Of a stretch of DNA of 64,000 nt, positions 39,144 to 48,114 are shown one piece after another; the first letter of the stretch is position 1, and every line of letters starts with the position of its first letter. Origin of the DNA: Pseudomonas chlororaphis. GTDB lineage: Bacteria; Pseudomonadota; Gammaproteobacteria; Pseudomonadales; Pseudomonadaceae. Below the pieces are notes generated by a model. The model did not search any database and had not been told where the DNA came from. It saw only the letters and a list, made by a program, of their open reading frames with translations. Made by a program: the position numbers and the translations under genes. The DNA lies in the NCBI RefSeq assembly GCF_001921865.1, contig NZ_MSCT01000002.1, positions 62,001-126,000 on the forward strand, read 5' to 3'.

Positions 39144-42100
39144 CCCCCGCCGCGAAAGGCAGTTTCAACTTATCCGAGTGGGCCATCAGGCATCAGTCGT
39201 TCGTCTGGTACCTGATGTTCGTCGCCCTGCTGATGGGCGTGTTTTCCTATATGAACCTGGGGCGCGAGGAGGACCCGTCCTTCACCATCAAGACCATGGT
39301 CATCCAGACCCGCTGGCCGGGCGCGACCCAGGAGGAAACCCTCAAGCAGGTCACCGACCGCATCGAGAAGAAACTCGAGGAACTGGACTCCCTCGACTAC
39401 GTGAAAAGCTACACCCGCCCCGGCGAATCGACGGTCTTCGTCAACCTGCGCGACACCACCAGCGGCAAGGACATCCCCGAGATCTGGTACCAGGTGCGCA
39501 AGAAGATCAACGACATCCGCGGCGATTTTCCCCAGGGTTTGCAAGGGCCGGGCTTCAACGACGAGTTCGGCGACGTGTTCGGCTCGGTCTACGCCTTTAC
39601 CGCCGACGGCCTGAGCATGCGCCAGCTGCGCGACTACGTGGAGCAGGTGCGCGCCGAGATCCGCGAAGTGCCGAACCTGGGCAAGGTGGAGATGGTCGGC
39701 GAGCAGGACGAGGTCCTCTACCTGAACTTCTCCACCCGCAAGCTGGCGGCCCTGGGCATCGACCAGCGCCAGGTCCTGCAAAGCCTGCAAGCGCAGAACG
39801 CGGTGACCCCGGCGGGGGTGATCGAGGCCGGGCCGGAGCGGATTTCCGTGCGCACCTCGGGGCAGTTCGCCTCGGAGAAGGACCTGGCCACGGTCAACCT
39901 GCGGTTCAACGACCGCTTCTATCGCCTGGCGGATATCGCCGAGATCAGCCGCGGCTACGTCGACCCCGCGACCCCGCAATTTCGCTTCAACGGCCAGCCG
40001 GCCATCGGCCTGGCGATCGCGATGAAGAAGGGTGGCAACATCCAGGACTTCGGCAAGGCCCTGCACGCGAAAATGAGCCAGCTCACCGCCGACCTGCCGG
40101 TGGGCGTCGGCGTGCACACCGTGTCGGACCAGGCCGAGGTGGTGGAAAAAGCCGTCGGCGGCTTTACCAGCGCGTTGTTCGAGGCGGTGGTGATCGTGCT
40201 GGTGGTGAGCTTCATCAGCCTCGGCGTGCGCGCCGGGCTGGTGGTGGCGTGCTCGATTCCGCTGGTGCTGGCGATGGTCTTCGTCTTCATGGAGTACAGC
40301 GGCATCACCATGCAGCGGATTTCCCTGGGGGCGTTGATCATCGCCCTGGGCCTCTTGGTGGACGACGCGATGATCACCGTGGAGATGATGGTCACGCGCC
40401 TGGAGATGGGCGAGACCAAGGAGCAGGCGGCGACCTTCGCCTATACCTCCACGGCCTTCCCGATGCTCACCGGGACCCTGGTGACGGTCGCCGGCTTCGT
40501 GCCCATCGGCCTCAACGCCAGTTCCGCCGGCGAATACACCTTCACCCTGTTCGCGGTGATCGCCGTGGCCATGCTGGTGTCGTGGATCGTCGCCGTGCTG
40601 TTCGCCCCGGTGATCGGCATCCATATCCTCAGCACCAACGTGAAGCCCCACTCCGAAGAGCCGGGCCGCATCGGCCGGGCCTTCAACGGCGGTCTGCTGT
40701 GGGCCATGCGCAACCGCTGGTGGGCCATCGGCATCACCGTCCTGACGTTCGTGCTGGCGGTGTTCTGCATGCGCTTCGTGCAGAACCAGTTCTTCCCGTC
40801 CTCGGACCGGCCGGAGCTGCTGGTCGACCTCAACCTGCCGCAGAACGCCTCGATCGCCGAGACCCGCAAGGCGGTGGACCGCCTGGAAGCGACCCTCAAG
40901 GACGACCCGGATATCCTGCGCTGGAGCACCTACATCGGCGAAGGCGCGATCCGTTTCTACCTGCCCCTGGACCAGCAGTTGCAGAACCCCTACTACGCGC
41001 AGCTGGTGATCGTCAGCAAAGGCCTGGAGTCGCGCACGGCGCTCGCCGAGCGCCTGAAAAAGCGCTTGCGCGACGACTTCGTCGGCATCGGCAGCTACGT
41101 CCAGGCCCTGGAAATGGGCCCGCCGGTGGGGCGGCCGATCCAGTACCGGGTCAGCGGCAAGGACATCGACCAGGTGCGCAAGCATGCCATCGAGCTGGCC
41201 ACCGAACTGGACAAGAACCCGCACATCGGCGAGATCATTTACGACTGGAACGAGCCCGGCAAGGTCCTGCGCATCGACATCGCCCAGGACAAGGCGCGGC
41301 AGTTGGGGCTGTCCTCGGAGGACGTGGCGCAACTGATGAACAGCATCGTCAGCGGCACCACCGTGACCCAGGTGGACGACGACATCTACCTGATCAACGT
41401 GGTCGGCCGCGCCGACGACAGCGAGCGCGGTTCCCCGGAAACCCTGCAGAACCTGCAGATCGTCAGCCCCAACGGCACTTCGATCCCGCTGCTGGCCTTC
41501 GCCACCGTGCGCTACGAGCTGGAGCAGCCGCTGGTCTGGCGCCGCGACCGCAAGCCGACCATCACCATCAAGGCAGCGGTGCGCGACGCGATCCAGCCCA
41601 CCGACCTGGTGCGCCAGCTCAAGCCGGACATCGACAGGTTTTCCGCGAGCCTGCCGGTCGGCTATTCGGTGGCCACCGGCGGCACGGTGGAAGAGAGCGG
41701 CAAGGCCCAGGGGCCGATCGCCAAGGTGGTGCCGCTGATGCTGTTCCTCATGGCGACCTTCCTGATGATCCAGCTGCACAGCGTGCAGAAACTGTTCCTG
41801 GTGGCCAGCGTCGCGCCGCTGGGGCTGATCGGCGTGGTCCTGGCCCTGGTGCCGACGGGCACGCCCATGGGCTTCGTGGCGATCCTGGGGATTCTCGCGC
41901 TGATCGGCATCATCATCCGCAACTCGGTGATCCTGGTGACCCAGATCGACGAGTTCGAGCGCGACGGTTATTCGCCCTGGGACGCGGTGGTGCAGGCCAC
42001 CGAGCACCGGCGCCGGCCGATCCTGCTGACCGCCGCGGCGGCCAGCCTGGGCATGATCCCCATCGCCCGCGAAGTGTTCTGGGGCCCGATGGCCTACGCC

Positions 42101-42205
42101 ATGATCGGCGGCATCATCGTCGCCACCCTGCTGACGCTGCTGTTCCTGCCGGCGCTGTATGTGGCCTGGTACAAGATTCGCGAACCGCAGAAAACCGCCG
42201 GTTGA
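39140..42205 (+). CDS. triC: RND multidrug efflux pump (TriC-like)
   Basis: Proton-driven inner-membrane pump of 1021 residues with 12 spans. The proton-relay pair DD is in GLLVDDAMITVEMMVTRLEM (about residues 400-420), the N-terminal segment ends with YMNLGREEDPSFTIKTMVIQ, and GIIIRNSVILVTQIDEFERD is in the second half. The sequence closely resembles TriC in these stretches as far as I can recall. It ends the operon before a GC-rich terminator. No outer-membrane channel gene is present; TriABC uses OpmH (TolC) encoded elsewhere. Confidence 0.88.
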   Translation: MTPAAKGSFNLSEWAIRHQSFVWYLMFVALLMGVFSYMNLGREEDPSFTIKTMVIQTRWPGATQEETLKQVTDRIEKKLEELDSLDYVKSYTRPGESTVFVNLRDTTSGKDIPEIWYQVRKKINDIRGDFPQGLQGPGFNDEFGDVFGSVYAFTADGLSMRQLRDYVEQVRAEIREVPNLGKVEMVGEQDEVLYLNFSTRKLAALGIDQRQVLQSLQAQNAVTPAGVIEAGPERISVRTSGQFASEKDLATVNLRFNDRFYRLADIAEISRGYVDPATPQFRFNGQPAIGLAIAMKKGGNIQDFGKALHAKMSQLTADLPVGVGVHTVSDQAEVVEKAVGGFTSALFEAVVIVLVVSFISLGVRAGLVVACSIPLVLAMVFVFMEYSGITMQRISLGALIIALGLLVDDAMITVEMMVTRLEMGETKEQAATFAYTSTAFPMLTGTLVTVAGFVPIGLNASSAGEYTFTLFAVIAVAMLVSWIVAVLFAPVIGIHILSTNVKPHSEEPGRIGRAFNGGLLWAMRNRWWAIGITVLTFVLAVFCMRFVQNQFFPSSDRPELLVDLNLPQNASIAETRKAVDRLEATLKDDPDILRWSTYIGEGAIRFYLPLDQQLQNPYYAQLVIVSKGLESRTALAERLKKRLRDDFVGIGSYVQALEMGPPVGRPIQYRVSGKDIDQVRKHAIELATELDKNPHIGEIIYDWNEPGKVLRIDIAQDKARQLGLSSEDVAQLMNSIVSGTTVTQVDDDIYLINVVGRADDSERGSPETLQNLQIVSPNGTSIPLLAFATVRYELEQPLVWRRDRKPTITIKAAVRDAIQPTDLVRQLKPDIDRFSASLPVGYSVATGGTVEESGKAQGPIAKVVPLMLFLMATFLMIQLHSVQKLFLVASVAPLGLIGVVLALVPTGTPMGFVAILGILALIGIIIRNSVILVTQIDEFERDGYSPWDAVVQATEHRRRPILLTAAAASLGMIPIAREVFWGPMAYAMIGGIIVATLLTLLFLPALYVAWYKIREPQKTAG

Positions 42206-42211
42206 GGCAGG

Positions 42212-42240
42212 GCCCTGCGCGTGCTGCGCGCAGGGCTTTT
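42212..42240 (+). terminator. Terminator after the RND operon
   Basis: Stem GCCCTGCGC / GCGCAGGGC around a short loop, followed by four T residues, seven bases after the triC stop. Confidence 0.7.
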
Positions 42241-42308
42241 CCCGGGGCGGGCGGAGCAGGCCGCGCTTTGCTTTACACTCTCGCCCTTCATTCGAGAAGG
42301 GATCGCTC

Positions 42309-44564
42309 ATGTCCTGCGTTGTCCGGCCGCTACGTGGCCTGTTGCTTGCCGTCGCCCTGCTGCTGTCGCCCTGGGCGCTGGCCCAGCCGTCGTTGGAAAA
42401 CTCGCTGTGGCAGGTCGAGATCGATCCGGCGACTCTGGCGATTCGCGTGACCCCCACGGGCCAACCGGCCGTACAGGCTTCGGCGGGCGTGGACCGCCAC
42501 CGGGTCAGCGCCTTGCAGCAGACGCCGCAGCGGCTCAGCTGGCAATGGGACGATGGCGCCTGGAGTCTCAGCGCAACCTTGCAGCAGCGCGACCTGGTGT
42601 TCTCCATCCAGGCCCGGGAGCCGGGTTCGCTGGCGTTTCTGCGCCAGCCGGCCAGCGCCATGGGCAAGGGCCTGGTCTGGCCGCTGGCCGAGGGGCACTA
42701 CGTACCGGCGGGGGACCTGCGCTGGCAACGGTTTCTCCTGGACCAGGGCGAGGTCAACACGACCCAGGACCTGAGCCTGCCGCTGTGGACCCTGGATCAC
42801 GGCGCCTTCACCCTGAGCTGGCTGCTGACCCGCCCCTATAACAATCGCCTGAACCTGAGCGCCGAAGGGCCGGCCATGGCGCTGACGGGGCAGCATCATT
42901 TCACCCGGCTGGAAACCGATGCGCCGCTGACCTTTACCTTGTACCTGGGCGACGCCGACCTGCTGGCGGGGGCCAAGCGCTATCGCCAATGGCTGATCGA
43001 CAACGGCCGCTACCAGACCCTGGAGGCCAAGCTGGCGCGCACGCCGCAAGGGAGCGAGTTGCTGGGGGCCAGCCATGTCTACCTGTGGGGCAACGATCTG
43101 CTGGGGGCGGACGATGTGCGCAGCTGGCCGCACCTGCTACAGGATCTGCGCGGTAACGAGCCGCTGGCGGTGAAGCTGCGGGCCGGCCTGGACAAGGAAA
43201 GCGCGAAGATTCTCGAGGCGCCGGCGGCCACCCTGGACGCCTACCGGCGCACCACCCTGCTGCGCAGCCTCAACAGTGCGTTGAACCAGCAGGCCCGCTT
43301 GGGCTGGCAGGGCGCGGAAGAGCCCGACATGCAAGCCCTGGCGCGGGGCTACGGCGAGCTGCGTACGCAGATGGCCAAGGTATTCGCCATGGCCCTGACC
43401 GCCGATCCGGCGCGCTGGGGCAGCAGCCTGTCGCTGGCGACCATGGAGCGCTTGCAGGCGGCCGGGCTGAGCCGTTTGTGGCTGGGCCTCGGCGAAGGTT
43501 GGGAGGGCGGGCTATGGCACCCCGAAGCGGTGCGGGCCGGGGTGGCTGCGGGTTATCTGGTGGCGCCCTACGACTCCTACGAGACCGCGTTGCGCAGCGA
43601 TGAAAACCCCGACTGGAGCACCGCCCACCTGGGCGCGCGGGCCAACCGCGAGTGCGCGATAGTGCTGGAGGACGGCCAGTTCAAGAGCGGTTTCCAGCAG
43701 TCCGGGCATTACACCGACCCCCGTTGCGTCAGGCCATTGCTGGAGGCCCGGGTCAAGGCCGTGCAGGCCCGGGTCGGGTTCAACAGTTGGTTCCTCGACG
43801 CCTACGCCACCGGCATGCTGTTCGACAGCTACCGCGCCGAGAGGCCGATGACCCAGGCGCAGAACGCCGAGGGCAATATCGATGCGTCGCGCTGGCTTGC
43901 CGAGCAGCAGCAACTGGTCAGCGGTTCCGAAGACGGCAATGGTGTAACGGCTGGCGGCGTGCTGTTCGCCCATGGCATGCAGACCCCGGTCATGGGCTGG
44001 GGGGACGCGCAGATGAGCAAGGAGCCGAAGTCGCCCTATTACCTGGGCAACTGGTACCCGCCGGAGCAGCCGGCGGTGTTCTTCAAGAGTGCGCCTCTCA
44101 AGGAGCCTTACCGCACGGTGTATTTCGCTCCGGCGACGCGCTTGCCGCTGTACCAGGCGGTGTTCCATGGGGCGCTGGTGACCAGCCATCACTGGTTGTT
44201 CGACAGCCTCAAGTTAAGCAACGTGCGGGTCGAGAACGAATTGGCCCAACTGCTCTACAACGTGCCGCCCTTGTATCACTTGAGTGCCGCCACCTTGCGC
44301 CAGCGCTTGCCGCCGATGGTCCGCCAGGATGGGTTTTTCCGGCCTTTGCACCAGCGCCTGGGCACCCAGGCCCTCACCGATTTTCGCTGGCTGACGGCGG
44401 ACCGCCAGGTGCAGCAGACCACCTTCGCCGACGGCTCGCGGCTGCTGGCGAATTTCGATTCCCGAGCCCGTGAGGTGGAAGGCGAGATGTTGCCCGGGCA
44501 GAGCATCAAGGCCGTGTTGGCGGACGGCGAGGTGCGTGAGTACCAGGTCGCGCGCCAGCCTTGA
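42309..44564 (+). CDS. Secreted glycoside-hydrolase-like protein
   Basis: Large exported protein of 751 residues from MSCVVRPLRG (42309), with a signal peptide ending near WALAQ (about 26). The N-terminal third looks like a beta-sandwich. The central part has features of a TIM-barrel glycosidase: GEGWEGGLWHPEAVRAGVAA, VGFNSWFLDAYATGMLFDSY (a possible catalytic Asp) and AHGMQTPVMGWGDAQMSKEP. The C-terminal third ends in a small beta domain with SRLLANFDSRAREVEGEMLP. It is not close to a family I can name with certainty; GH101-like enzymes are a guess. Probably works on a periplasmic or external polysaccharide. Confidence 0.65.
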   Translation: MSCVVRPLRGLLLAVALLLSPWALAQPSLENSLWQVEIDPATLAIRVTPTGQPAVQASAGVDRHRVSALQQTPQRLSWQWDDGAWSLSATLQQRDLVFSIQAREPGSLAFLRQPASAMGKGLVWPLAEGHYVPAGDLRWQRFLLDQGEVNTTQDLSLPLWTLDHGAFTLSWLLTRPYNNRLNLSAEGPAMALTGQHHFTRLETDAPLTFTLYLGDADLLAGAKRYRQWLIDNGRYQTLEAKLARTPQGSELLGASHVYLWGNDLLGADDVRSWPHLLQDLRGNEPLAVKLRAGLDKESAKILEAPAATLDAYRRTTLLRSLNSALNQQARLGWQGAEEPDMQALARGYGELRTQMAKVFAMALTADPARWGSSLSLATMERLQAAGLSRLWLGLGEGWEGGLWHPEAVRAGVAAGYLVAPYDSYETALRSDENPDWSTAHLGARANRECAIVLEDGQFKSGFQQSGHYTDPRCVRPLLEARVKAVQARVGFNSWFLDAYATGMLFDSYRAERPMTQAQNAEGNIDASRWLAEQQQLVSGSEDGNGVTAGGVLFAHGMQTPVMGWGDAQMSKEPKSPYYLGNWYPPEQPAVFFKSAPLKEPYRTVYFAPATRLPLYQAVFHGALVTSHHWLFDSLKLSNVRVENELAQLLYNVPPLYHLSAATLRQRLPPMVRQDGFFRPLHQRLGTQALTDFRWLTADRQVQQTTFADGSRLLANFDSRAREVEGEMLPGQSIKAVLADGEVREYQVARQP

Positions 44565-44583
44565 AGCAGCCCAGGCGTGGGCC

Positions 44584-45210
44584 TCAGGCCTTGCGCCAGA
44601 CGCTCGCCAGCCACGGCTGCTGCTCGCGCGGCAGGCCGGCGGGGCGGTAGTAATGTTCCAGCTCGACGAACCCCGCCGCCGCGAGCAATTGCTGCCATGC
44701 CGCCAGGTCGTGGTAGGCGCCATAGCGCGGGCCGTTCCAGCCTTCCTGGTTGTCGCCGCGGGGGTTGGAACTGAACAGCACACCGCCGGGTTTCAGCGTC
44801 GCATGCAACTGACGCAGCACACGCGGTAGTTCCTGCACGGGGATATGGAACAGCACGGCGTTGGCGAAGATGCCATCGAAGTGCGCGGCGGGCAGGTCGA
44901 GCTTGAGGAAGTCCTGTTGCCAGACTTCGCAGCCGCTGTCGTCCCGGGCCATCTGGGCGAAACGTTCGGAGCCGTCCAGGCCGATGGCGACATGGCCCAG
45001 GCGGGTGAAGGTTTGCAGGTCGCGCCCGGGGCCGCAGCCGAAGTCCAGCACGGTAAAAGGCGCCGAACCCTGGAGATGCCGCAACAGCGCGTCGATGTTC
45101 TGGCTGACGTCGTGGTCGCGGGTGCCTTCGCGAAAGCCTTCGGCGACCTGGTTGTAGTGGCCCAGGGTGGTGGCGGTGATCTGGTCGAGGTCGTTCGGAG
45201 CGAGTTTCAT
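44584..45210 (-). CDS. Class I SAM-dependent methyltransferase
   Basis: Cytoplasmic enzyme of 208 residues. Motif I FTVLDFGCGPGRDLQTF (about 52-68) binds S-adenosylmethionine, and FDGIFANAVLFHIPVQELPR and LKPGGVLFSSNPRGDNQEGW are motifs II and III. The N-terminal segment TLGHYNQVAEGFREGTRDHD is common in this group (Methyltransf_11/25). The substrate is unknown; convergent with the secreted hydrolase gene and with no operon partner. Confidence 0.8.
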   Translation of the reverse strand: MKLAPNDLDQITATTLGHYNQVAEGFREGTRDHDVSQNIDALLRHLQGSAPFTVLDFGCGPGRDLQTFTRLGHVAIGLDGSERFAQMARDDSGCEVWQQDFLKLDLPAAHFDGIFANAVLFHIPVQELPRVLRQLHATLKPGGVLFSSNPRGDNQEGWNGPRYGAYHDLAAWQQLLAAAGFVELEHYYRPAGLPREQQPWLASVWRKA

Positions 45211-45273
45211 GGCGGGCTGCGTTGGCTGGGGATGGTGTGCCGAATATTACCCCCATGCCGGCCGCTCCGCTCC

Positions 45274-45386
45274 CTGTAGCCGCTGCCGCAGGCTGCGCCC
45301 GACTGCGCAGCAGGCGCCGCTCTTGAGGGCCCCGAAGGTCCTGCGGACCTTATCGCAGCCTCGCCAAGGCTCGACAGCGGCTACAG
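45274..45386. repeat. Long inverted repeat, GTAGCCGCTGCC family
   Basis: The arms CTGTAGCCGCTGCCGCAGGC (45274) and the diverged AGGCTCGACAGCGGCTACAG enclose about 70 bases, between the methyltransferase start and the metI end. Confidence 0.8.
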
Positions 45387-45414
45387 GATGTTCGTCAGTA
45401 CCAGGCGGTGTTTC

Positions 45415-46059
45415 TCAACGCTTGTTGAGCACCCGCGCCAACCGGTCGCCGCCGAGCTGGATCGCCGCCACCAGGATCACCAGCAGCACGATCACCGTGA
45501 GCATGATCTGGCTGTCGAAACGCTGGTAGCCGTAGCGATAGGCGATGTCTCCCAGGCCGCCGGCGCCGATGGCCCCGGCCATGGCCGAAGAGTTGATCAT
45601 GGTCACCAGGGTGATGGTGAAGCCGCCGACGATGCCTGGCAGCGCTTCCGGCAACAGCACATGGCGGACGATGTGCCAGCGCCGGCAGCCCATGGCCTGG
45701 GCGGCTTCGATCAGCCCGTGGTCGACCTCGCGCAGGCTGACTTCGGCGATCCGCGCGAAGAACGGCGTGGCGGCGATGGTCAGCGGCACCACCGCCGCCC
45801 AGACGCCGTAGGTGGTGCCGACGATCAGCCGGGTGAAGGGGATCAGCGCGACCATCAGGATCAGGAACGGAATCGAGCGGAACAGGTTGACGAAGGCCCC
45901 CAGGACCGCGTTCAGCCTCGGCGCCTCGTAGATCCCGCCCTTGCCGCTGGTGACCAGGAACACCGCCAGCGGCACGCCCGCGAGCAAGGCGATCAGCGAC
46001 GACACGCCGACCATCAGCAAGGTATCGACAGCGCCCTGGAGCAAGCGATCAAACCACAT
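45415..46059 (-). CDS. metI: MetI-type ABC transporter permease
   Basis: Inner-membrane subunit of 214 residues with about five spans. [20 protein letters not shown] starts the protein, and [20 protein letters not shown] is the EAA loop that docks MetN. It overlaps the end of metN by 11 bases. It forms a methionine-type importer with the next two genes; sulfur-gene neighbours suggest the true substrate could be methionine or another organosulfur compound. Confidence 0.88.
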   Translation of the reverse strand: MWFDRLLQGAVDTLLMVGVSSLIALLAGVPLAVFLVTSGKGGIYEAPRLNAVLGAFVNLFRSIPFLILMVALIPFTRLIVGTTYGVWAAVVPLTIAATPFFARIAEVSLREVDHGLIEAAQAMGCRRWHIVRHVLLPEALPGIVGGFTITLVTMINSSAMAGAIGAGGLGDIAYRYGYQRFDSQIMLTVIVLLVILVAAIQLGGDRLARVLNKR

Positions 46060-47185
46060 AGCCGAGTACCTCCACCTGTTGGGTCCATTGTTTCTGCAAG
46101 AAGTGTTGCGCGCGCAGGCGCTGTTCCTCGGCGCCCTGGGACGAGCCGCTGACCGCCAGCAAGAGTTGCCCCAGGGCGTGGCCCTGGATGCGTTCCACGC
46201 CGCCGTGCAGCAGACGCACGCGCCCGCCCAGGGTGGCGAACAGCGCGGCCAGGTCCGGCTCGTCGCTGCTGCGGCCGGTGAAGCGCACGCGCAACACCAC
46301 CGCTGCTTCCGCGGACGGTGGCTGGGCCTGGAGGCGGTTTTGCAGCTCCTGCGGCAGGTCGTGCTGCAAGGGCGCCAGCAGGGTCTTGCTGACCTCGTGC
46401 TGCGGGTTGCCGAACACTTCCCAGACCGGCCCCTGCTCGACGACGCGCCCGTGTTCGAGCACCACCACCCGGTCGCAGATATCGCGGATCACCGCCATCT
46501 CATGGGTGATCAGGACGATGGTCAGGCCCAGGCGCTGGTTGATCTCCTTGAGCAGGCCGAGGATCGACTGGGTGGTCTCCGGGTCCAGCGCCGAGGTGGC
46601 TTCGTCGCAGAGCAGGATCGCCGGGTCGTGCACCAGCGCCCGGGCGATGCCGACGCGCTGTTTCTGCCCGCCCGACAGCTGCGCCGGGTAGGCCTTGTGC
46701 TTGTCCTTCAGGCCCACCAGTTCCAGCAGTTCGCGCACCTTGCGCTCGCGCTGCTCCTTGGGCACGCCGGCCACCTTCAGCGGCAGCTCGACGTTCTGCC
46801 ACACGGTCTTGGCCGACATCAGGTTGAAGTGCTGGAAGATCATGCCGATGCGCCGGCGCAGCTCCACCAGGCGGTCTTCGTCGAAGTCGCCGATGTCCAC
46901 CTGATCGATCAGCACCCGCCCGCCGGACGGCTGTTCCAGGCGGTTGATGGTGCGGATCAGCGACGACTTGCCGGCGCCGCTGCGGCCGATGATGCCGAAC
47001 ACCTCGCCGTGCTGGATCGCCAGGTCGATGCTGTGCAGGGCCTGTACCGGGCCTTGCTGGCCCTGGTAGGTCTTGGTCAGGCCGATAAAGCGCACATGGG
47101 CCCGGTTGAGCTCGGGGTGCAGTTCGGTCTGCCGCGCGCCCAGGGGTTGTTCGGGCGCCTGTTTATGCAGGTAGGCAACGCTCAT
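46049..47185 (-). CDS. metN: MetN-type ABC transporter ATP-binding protein with C-terminal NIL domain
   Basis: Cytoplasmic ATPase of 378 residues. Walker A is GRSGAGKSS (about 68-76), signature LSGGQKQR, Walker [14 protein letters not shown]. The C-terminal part after residue 290 ([20 protein letters not shown]) is the NIL domain that in E. coli MetN senses internal methionine. The N-terminus has an extension of about 30 polar residues before the core. It starts two bases before the end of metQ. Confidence 0.9.
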   Translation of the reverse strand: MSVAYLHKQAPEQPLGARQTELHPELNRAHVRFIGLTKTYQGQQGPVQALHSIDLAIQHGEVFGIIGRSGAGKSSLIRTINRLEQPSGGRVLIDQVDIGDFDEDRLVELRRRIGMIFQHFNLMSAKTVWQNVELPLKVAGVPKEQRERKVRELLELVGLKDKHKAYPAQLSGGQKQRVGIARALVHDPAILLCDEATSALDPETTQSILGLLKEINQRLGLTIVLITHEMAVIRDICDRVVVLEHGRVVEQGPVWEVFGNPQHEVSKTLLAPLQHDLPQELQNRLQAQPPSAEAAVVLRVRFTGRSSDEPDLAALFATLGGRVRLLHGGVERIQGHALGQLLLAVSGSSQGAEEQRLRAQHFLQKQWTQQVEVLGYVV

Positions 47186-47186
47186 T

Positions 47187-47996
47187 TCAACCTTCCCAGC
47201 CGGCTTGGTAGAGCTTGCCGTGGGCTTTATCCAGGGCGGCGCGCACGGCTGGCGAATGCTGGTAAATGTCGACGAACTTGATCAGCCGCGGATCGCTCTT
47301 GCTCTTGGGCTGGATCACGAACTGGATCACGTATTCCTTGTGGTCCAGGCCGTCGAACAGCAGCGCCGAGCCGGCGTCGAACGTCTTGGCCAGGCGGATA
47401 TAGGCCGGGTAGCCCTGGACCAGGTCGGCGTCGTCGTAGGCGCGCACCAGTTGCACGGCTTCCACCTGGAGGATCTTCAGCTTTTTCGGATTGGCGACGA
47501 TGTCTTCCTCGGTGGCCTTGTAGCCCACGCCCGGCTTGAGCGTGATCAGCCCGGCCTTGGCCAGCAGCTGCAAGCCGCGGCCGCTGTTGATCGGGTCGTT
47601 GGCGATGGCCACGCTGGCACCGATGGGCAGCTCGTCGAAGCTTTTGTATTTCTTCGAGTACAGGCCGACGTTGTTGATGATCCCCGGGGCGAACGGCACC
47701 AGGTCGAAACCGGCGGCGGCCTTGGCGTTTTCCAGGAACGGGATGTGCTGGAAGTAGTTCACGTCGATATCGCCGGCGGCCAGGCTGACGTTCGGCGCGA
47801 TCCAGTCGGTGAACTCCACCAGCTCGACTTTCAGCCCCTGTTTGCCGGCCTCCTCGACAGCGGCCTCCAGGGGGATGGCGAAGGCGGCGGTGGTGCCGAC
47901 CTTCAGCGGCGCGTCGGCGGCGAATACCGTGCCGCTGAACAGCCCGAGGGCGAGGGCCAGTGCTTTGACTGGGTGGCTGAGAAGCTTGGTTTTCAT
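47187..47996 (-). CDS. metQ: MetQ/NlpA-family substrate-binding protein
   Basis: Periplasmic receptor of 269 residues, the first gene of metQNI. Signal peptide with no lipobox cysteine ([20 protein letters not shown]), so it is soluble rather than a lipoprotein as in E. coli. Family segments [40 protein letters not shown] and [20 protein letters not shown]. It is clearly related to, but different from, the orphan at 31159. Neighbouring monooxygenase and SfnB genes suggest a sulfur-containing ligand beyond methionine. Confidence 0.87.
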   Translation of the reverse strand: MKTKLLSHPVKALALALGLFSGTVFAADAPLKVGTTAAFAIPLEAAVEEAGKQGLKVELVEFTDWIAPNVSLAAGDIDVNYFQHIPFLENAKAAAGFDLVPFAPGIINNVGLYSKKYKSFDELPIGASVAIANDPINSGRGLQLLAKAGLITLKPGVGYKATEEDIVANPKKLKILQVEAVQLVRAYDDADLVQGYPAYIRLAKTFDAGSALLFDGLDHKEYVIQFVIQPKSKSDPRLIKFVDIYQHSPAVRAALDKAHGKLYQAGWEG

Positions 47997-48046
47997 GGGT
48001 CGGGTTTCCAGTCAGTGCATGAAGTTTTGGGTGTTGGTGCTGGCCT

Positions 48047-48114
48047 CATCGCGGGCAAGCCTCGCTCCTACAGGGGAGTGCGCTCAACCTGTAGGAGCGA
48101 GCTTGCTCGCGATC
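48047..48114. repeat. REP inverted pair overlapping the end of the monooxygenase gene
   Basis: The facing units CATCGCGGGCAAGCCTCGCT and GTAGGAGCGAGCTTGCTCGC sit between metQ and the monooxygenase. The right unit encodes the last residues of that protein. Confidence 0.85.

Noticed and set aside
39170-42667. Very long antisense reading frame opposite the RND pump (over 1100 codons)
   Set aside because: Shadow frame caused by high GC and codon bias; the product is His/Arg/Gln-rich with no domain, while the sense strand encodes a clear RND pump.
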